A stretch of DNA of 64,000 nt from MW101C3 sp943367595 (lineage in GTDB: Bacteria > Cyanobacteriota > Cyanobacteriia > PCC-6307 > Cyanobiaceae). Below are positions 62,537-64,000 of this stretch, in pieces (position 1 is the stretch's first letter; each line of letters starts with the position of its first letter). The translations under genes and the position numbers were made by a program. The DNA is taken from positions 1 to 64,000 of the forward strand of contig CALRJS020000011.1 of the NCBI GenBank assembly GCA_943367595.1. The letters are read 5' to 3'. The notes below the pieces were generated by a model that saw nothing but the letters and a program-made list of their open reading frames with translations, ran no database searches and was not told where the DNA came from.

Positions 62537-64000
62537 ATGCCCCTCACCGCCCTGGTGCGCCAGCTCGAGCAGGTGCCCCTCACCGGTGAGGTGCTGCAAC
62601 GGATCGAGCGTCCGGAGCGGCTGAGCCTGCGGGGCGCCTCGCGGGCCGGCCGGGCCCTGATCGCCAGTGCCCTGGCCCGGCAGCGGCAGGCGCCCCTGCT
62701 GGTGATCGTGCCCACGCTGGAGGAGGCGGGCCGCTGGACGGCGCTGCTGGAACTGATGGGCTGGCCCACCGCCCAGCTGTATCCCACCAGTGAGGGCTCG
62801 CCCTACGAACCCTTCGATCCCACCACCGAAATCACCTGGGGGCAGCTGCAGGTGCTCGCCGAGCTGGTGGATGCGGGCAGCGCCGACGGCAACGGCCGGC
62901 CCTGGCAGGGCGCCGTGGTGGCCACCGAGCGGGCCCTGCAACCCCACCTGCCGCCGCCTGCAGCCCTGGCCGCCCGCTGCCTGTGCCTGCGCAAGGGCGA
63001 CACGGTGGACCTGGACCAGCTGGCCGACACCCTCAGCCGCCTCGGCTACGAGCGGGTACCCACGATCGAGCAGGAGGGCAGCTGGAGCCGCCGCGGCGAC
63101 ATTGTGGATGTGTTTCCGGTGAGCGCCGAGCTGCCGGTGCGGCTGGAGTTTTTCGGCGAGGAGCTGGAGAAGCTCAAGGAATTCGACCCCGCCACCCAGC
63201 GTTCGCTCGATGCCACCGAGGCGGTGCGGCTCACCCCCAGTGGCTACGGCCCGCTGGTGGCCGATGCCCTGCGGGAAACGATGCCGGCCGGGCTCGAGGG
63301 GCTGCTGCAGCCGGAAGCGCTCGATCAGCTGCTGGAGGGCGGCACGCCGGAGGGAATGCGGCGGCTGATGGGCCTGGCCTGGGCGCGGCCCGCCTCCCTG
63401 CTGGATTACCTGCCCGCCAGCACGTTGATTGCGGTGGATGAGCGGCGCCATTGCCGCGCCCACGGCCAGCAGTGGTTCGATCACGCCGACAGCCACCACG
63501 GCGAGGTGCAGGCGGAGCTGGCGGCAGCCAGCGGCCAGCCGGTGGTGCTGCCCGCCCTGCTGCACCGGCCGCCCGAGCAGGCCCTTGAAGATGTCGAGTC
63601 GTTCGCCGGCTTCGATCTGGCCGAACTGGCCGAAACCGACCGCCACCCCAACGCCTTCGATCTCTCCAGCCGTCCGGTGCCGGCCCATCCGAACGCCTTC
63701 GGCCGCCTGGCAGCGCTGGTGAAGGGGTACCAGCAGGAGAAGGCAAAGGTGTGGCTGCTCTCCGCCCAGCCGTCGCGGGCAGTGGCGCTGCTGGAGGAGC
63801 ACGACTGCATCGCCCGCTTCGTGCCCAACCCGCACGACTTCCCGGCGATCGAGCGGCTGGTGGAGCAGAGCACGCCGGTGGCGCTCAAGCTCAAAGGCAC
63901 CGCCGAGCTGGAGGGGCTGCAGCTGCCGGCCTGGAAGCTGGTGCTGCTCACCGATCGGGAGTTCTTCGGGCAGCACAGCCTGGCCGCCAGCGGCTACGTG
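62537..64000 (+). CDS. mfd: Transcription-repair coupling factor Mfd, N-terminal part (runs off the window)
   Basis: The frame stays open for 488 codons to the end of the window. The start MPLTALVRQLEQVPLTGEVL is followed by the UvrB-homology region typical of Mfd (SRAGRALIASALARQ, PLLVIVPTLEEAGRWTALLELM, LYPTSEGSPYEPFDP) and by LRKGDTVDLDQLADTLSRLGYERVPTIEQEGSWSRRGDIVDVFPV. The later helicase domains lie outside. Mfd removes stalled RNA polymerase and recruits the nucleotide excision repair system. The ATG at 62537 is the first in frame after the divergent HExxH gene. Confidence 0.93.
   Translation, partial: MPLTALVRQLEQVPLTGEVLQRIERPERLSLRGASRAGRALIASALARQRQAPLLVIVPTLEEAGRWTALLELMGWPTAQLYPTSEGSPYEPFDPTTEITWGQLQVLAELVDAGSADGNGRPWQGAVVATERALQPHLPPPAALAARCLCLRKGDTVDLDQLADTLSRLGYERVPTIEQEGSWSRRGDIVDVFPVSAELPVRLEFFGEELEKLKEFDPATQRSLDATEAVRLTPSGYGPLVADALRETMPAGLEGLLQPEALDQLLEGGTPEGMRRLMGLAWARPASLLDYLPASTLIAVDERRHCRAHGQQWFDHADSHHGEVQAELAAASGQPVVLPALLHRPPEQALEDVESFAGFDLAELAETDRHPNAFDLSSRPVPAHPNAFGRLAALVKGYQQEKAKVWLLSAQPSRAVALLEEHDCIARFVPNPHDFPAIERLVEQSTPVALKLKGTAELEGLQLPAWKLVLLTDREFFGQHSLAASGYV

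Noticed and set aside
62432..63976. Long open frame on the minus strand opposite mfd
   Set aside because: It is a shadow of the mfd codons in GC-rich DNA; the translation is low-complexity and unlike any family, whereas the plus frame is clearly Mfd.

Overview
The window is a dense, very GC-rich stretch of chromosome from a unicellular picocyanobacterium, most like the Cyanobium / marine Synechococcus (alpha-cyanobacterial) group. This is an inference from gene content and order: psaF-psaJ beside gmk, tsaD and a high-light-inducible protein; petC-petA beside a DUF3067 gene and tatC; petG head-to-head with a cytochrome cM-like gene; trxA, the Yfr1 small RNA and guaB3 in a row; also chlI, crtL-type lycopene cyclase, a CAAD/CURT1-like protein, an SbtA-like carrier and a plastoquinone-type UbiA. 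Most of the window looks like core genome. No CRISPR array, prophage, known defence island or intact insertion sequence was seen.

Layout. 0-7.6 kb: the tail of an IS1595/ISXO2-type transposase, a two-helix ion channel with an altered selectivity filter, a GT9-like glycosyltransferase, ispD, LD-carboxypeptidase, ubiA, ppx, a TerB-like protein, tRNA-Val(CAC) and a DMT transporter. 7.6-20.8 kb: mqo, cobM, lgt, petA, petC, DUF3067, tatC, an NFACT/RqcH protein, gmk, psaJ, psaF, tsaD, hli, pilT and wecB. 21-31 kb: a membrane-fusion protein, ychF, a hypothetical protein, an MFS carrier, a secreted alpha/beta hydrolase, an OppB/OppA-type pair without an ATPase, and hom. 31-40 kb: sufE and an envelope protein, 5-FCL and ruvC, a TPR protein, chlI with DUF3370 and a class-A beta-lactamase-like protein, trmJ and cytM. 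40-52 kb: petG, rsmD, hisH, a LOG-family protein, trxA, Yfr1, guaB3, CAAD, a homocysteine-biosynthesis (DUF39) protein, gyrA, lycopene cyclase and a universal stress protein. 52-64 kb: GH57, a NYN-domain protein, leuA with an ABC permease, sbtA, DUF6464, TerC, a PEP-CTERM-like secreted protein, a putative HExxH metalloprotein and the 5' part of mfd.

Compactness is the dominant feature. Many gene pairs share 4-base stop/start overlaps (ATGA or GTGA). The gyrA / lycopene cyclase junction appears to use CTGA, which implies a CTG start codon. The short gaps are also structured: several carry degenerate tandem repeats with periods of 12-19 bases, and at three genes the repeat unit begins at or spans the stop codon of the preceding gene.

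Functionally the window mixes photosynthetic electron transport (cytochrome b6f subunits, PSI subunits, cytochrome cM), pigment, quinone and isoprenoid synthesis (chlI, lycopene cyclase, ispD, ubiA, cobM), carbon uptake (SbtA-like), amino-acid and sulfur metabolism (leuA, hom, hisH, DUF39, sufE), and genome maintenance (gyrA, ruvC, mfd). I did not find a clear new multi-gene system. The observations most worth checking are the CTG-initiated lycopene cyclase, the stop-codon-anchored repeats, the channel with an altered filter, the low-complexity insertions inside conserved enzymes, and the orphan transporter components.
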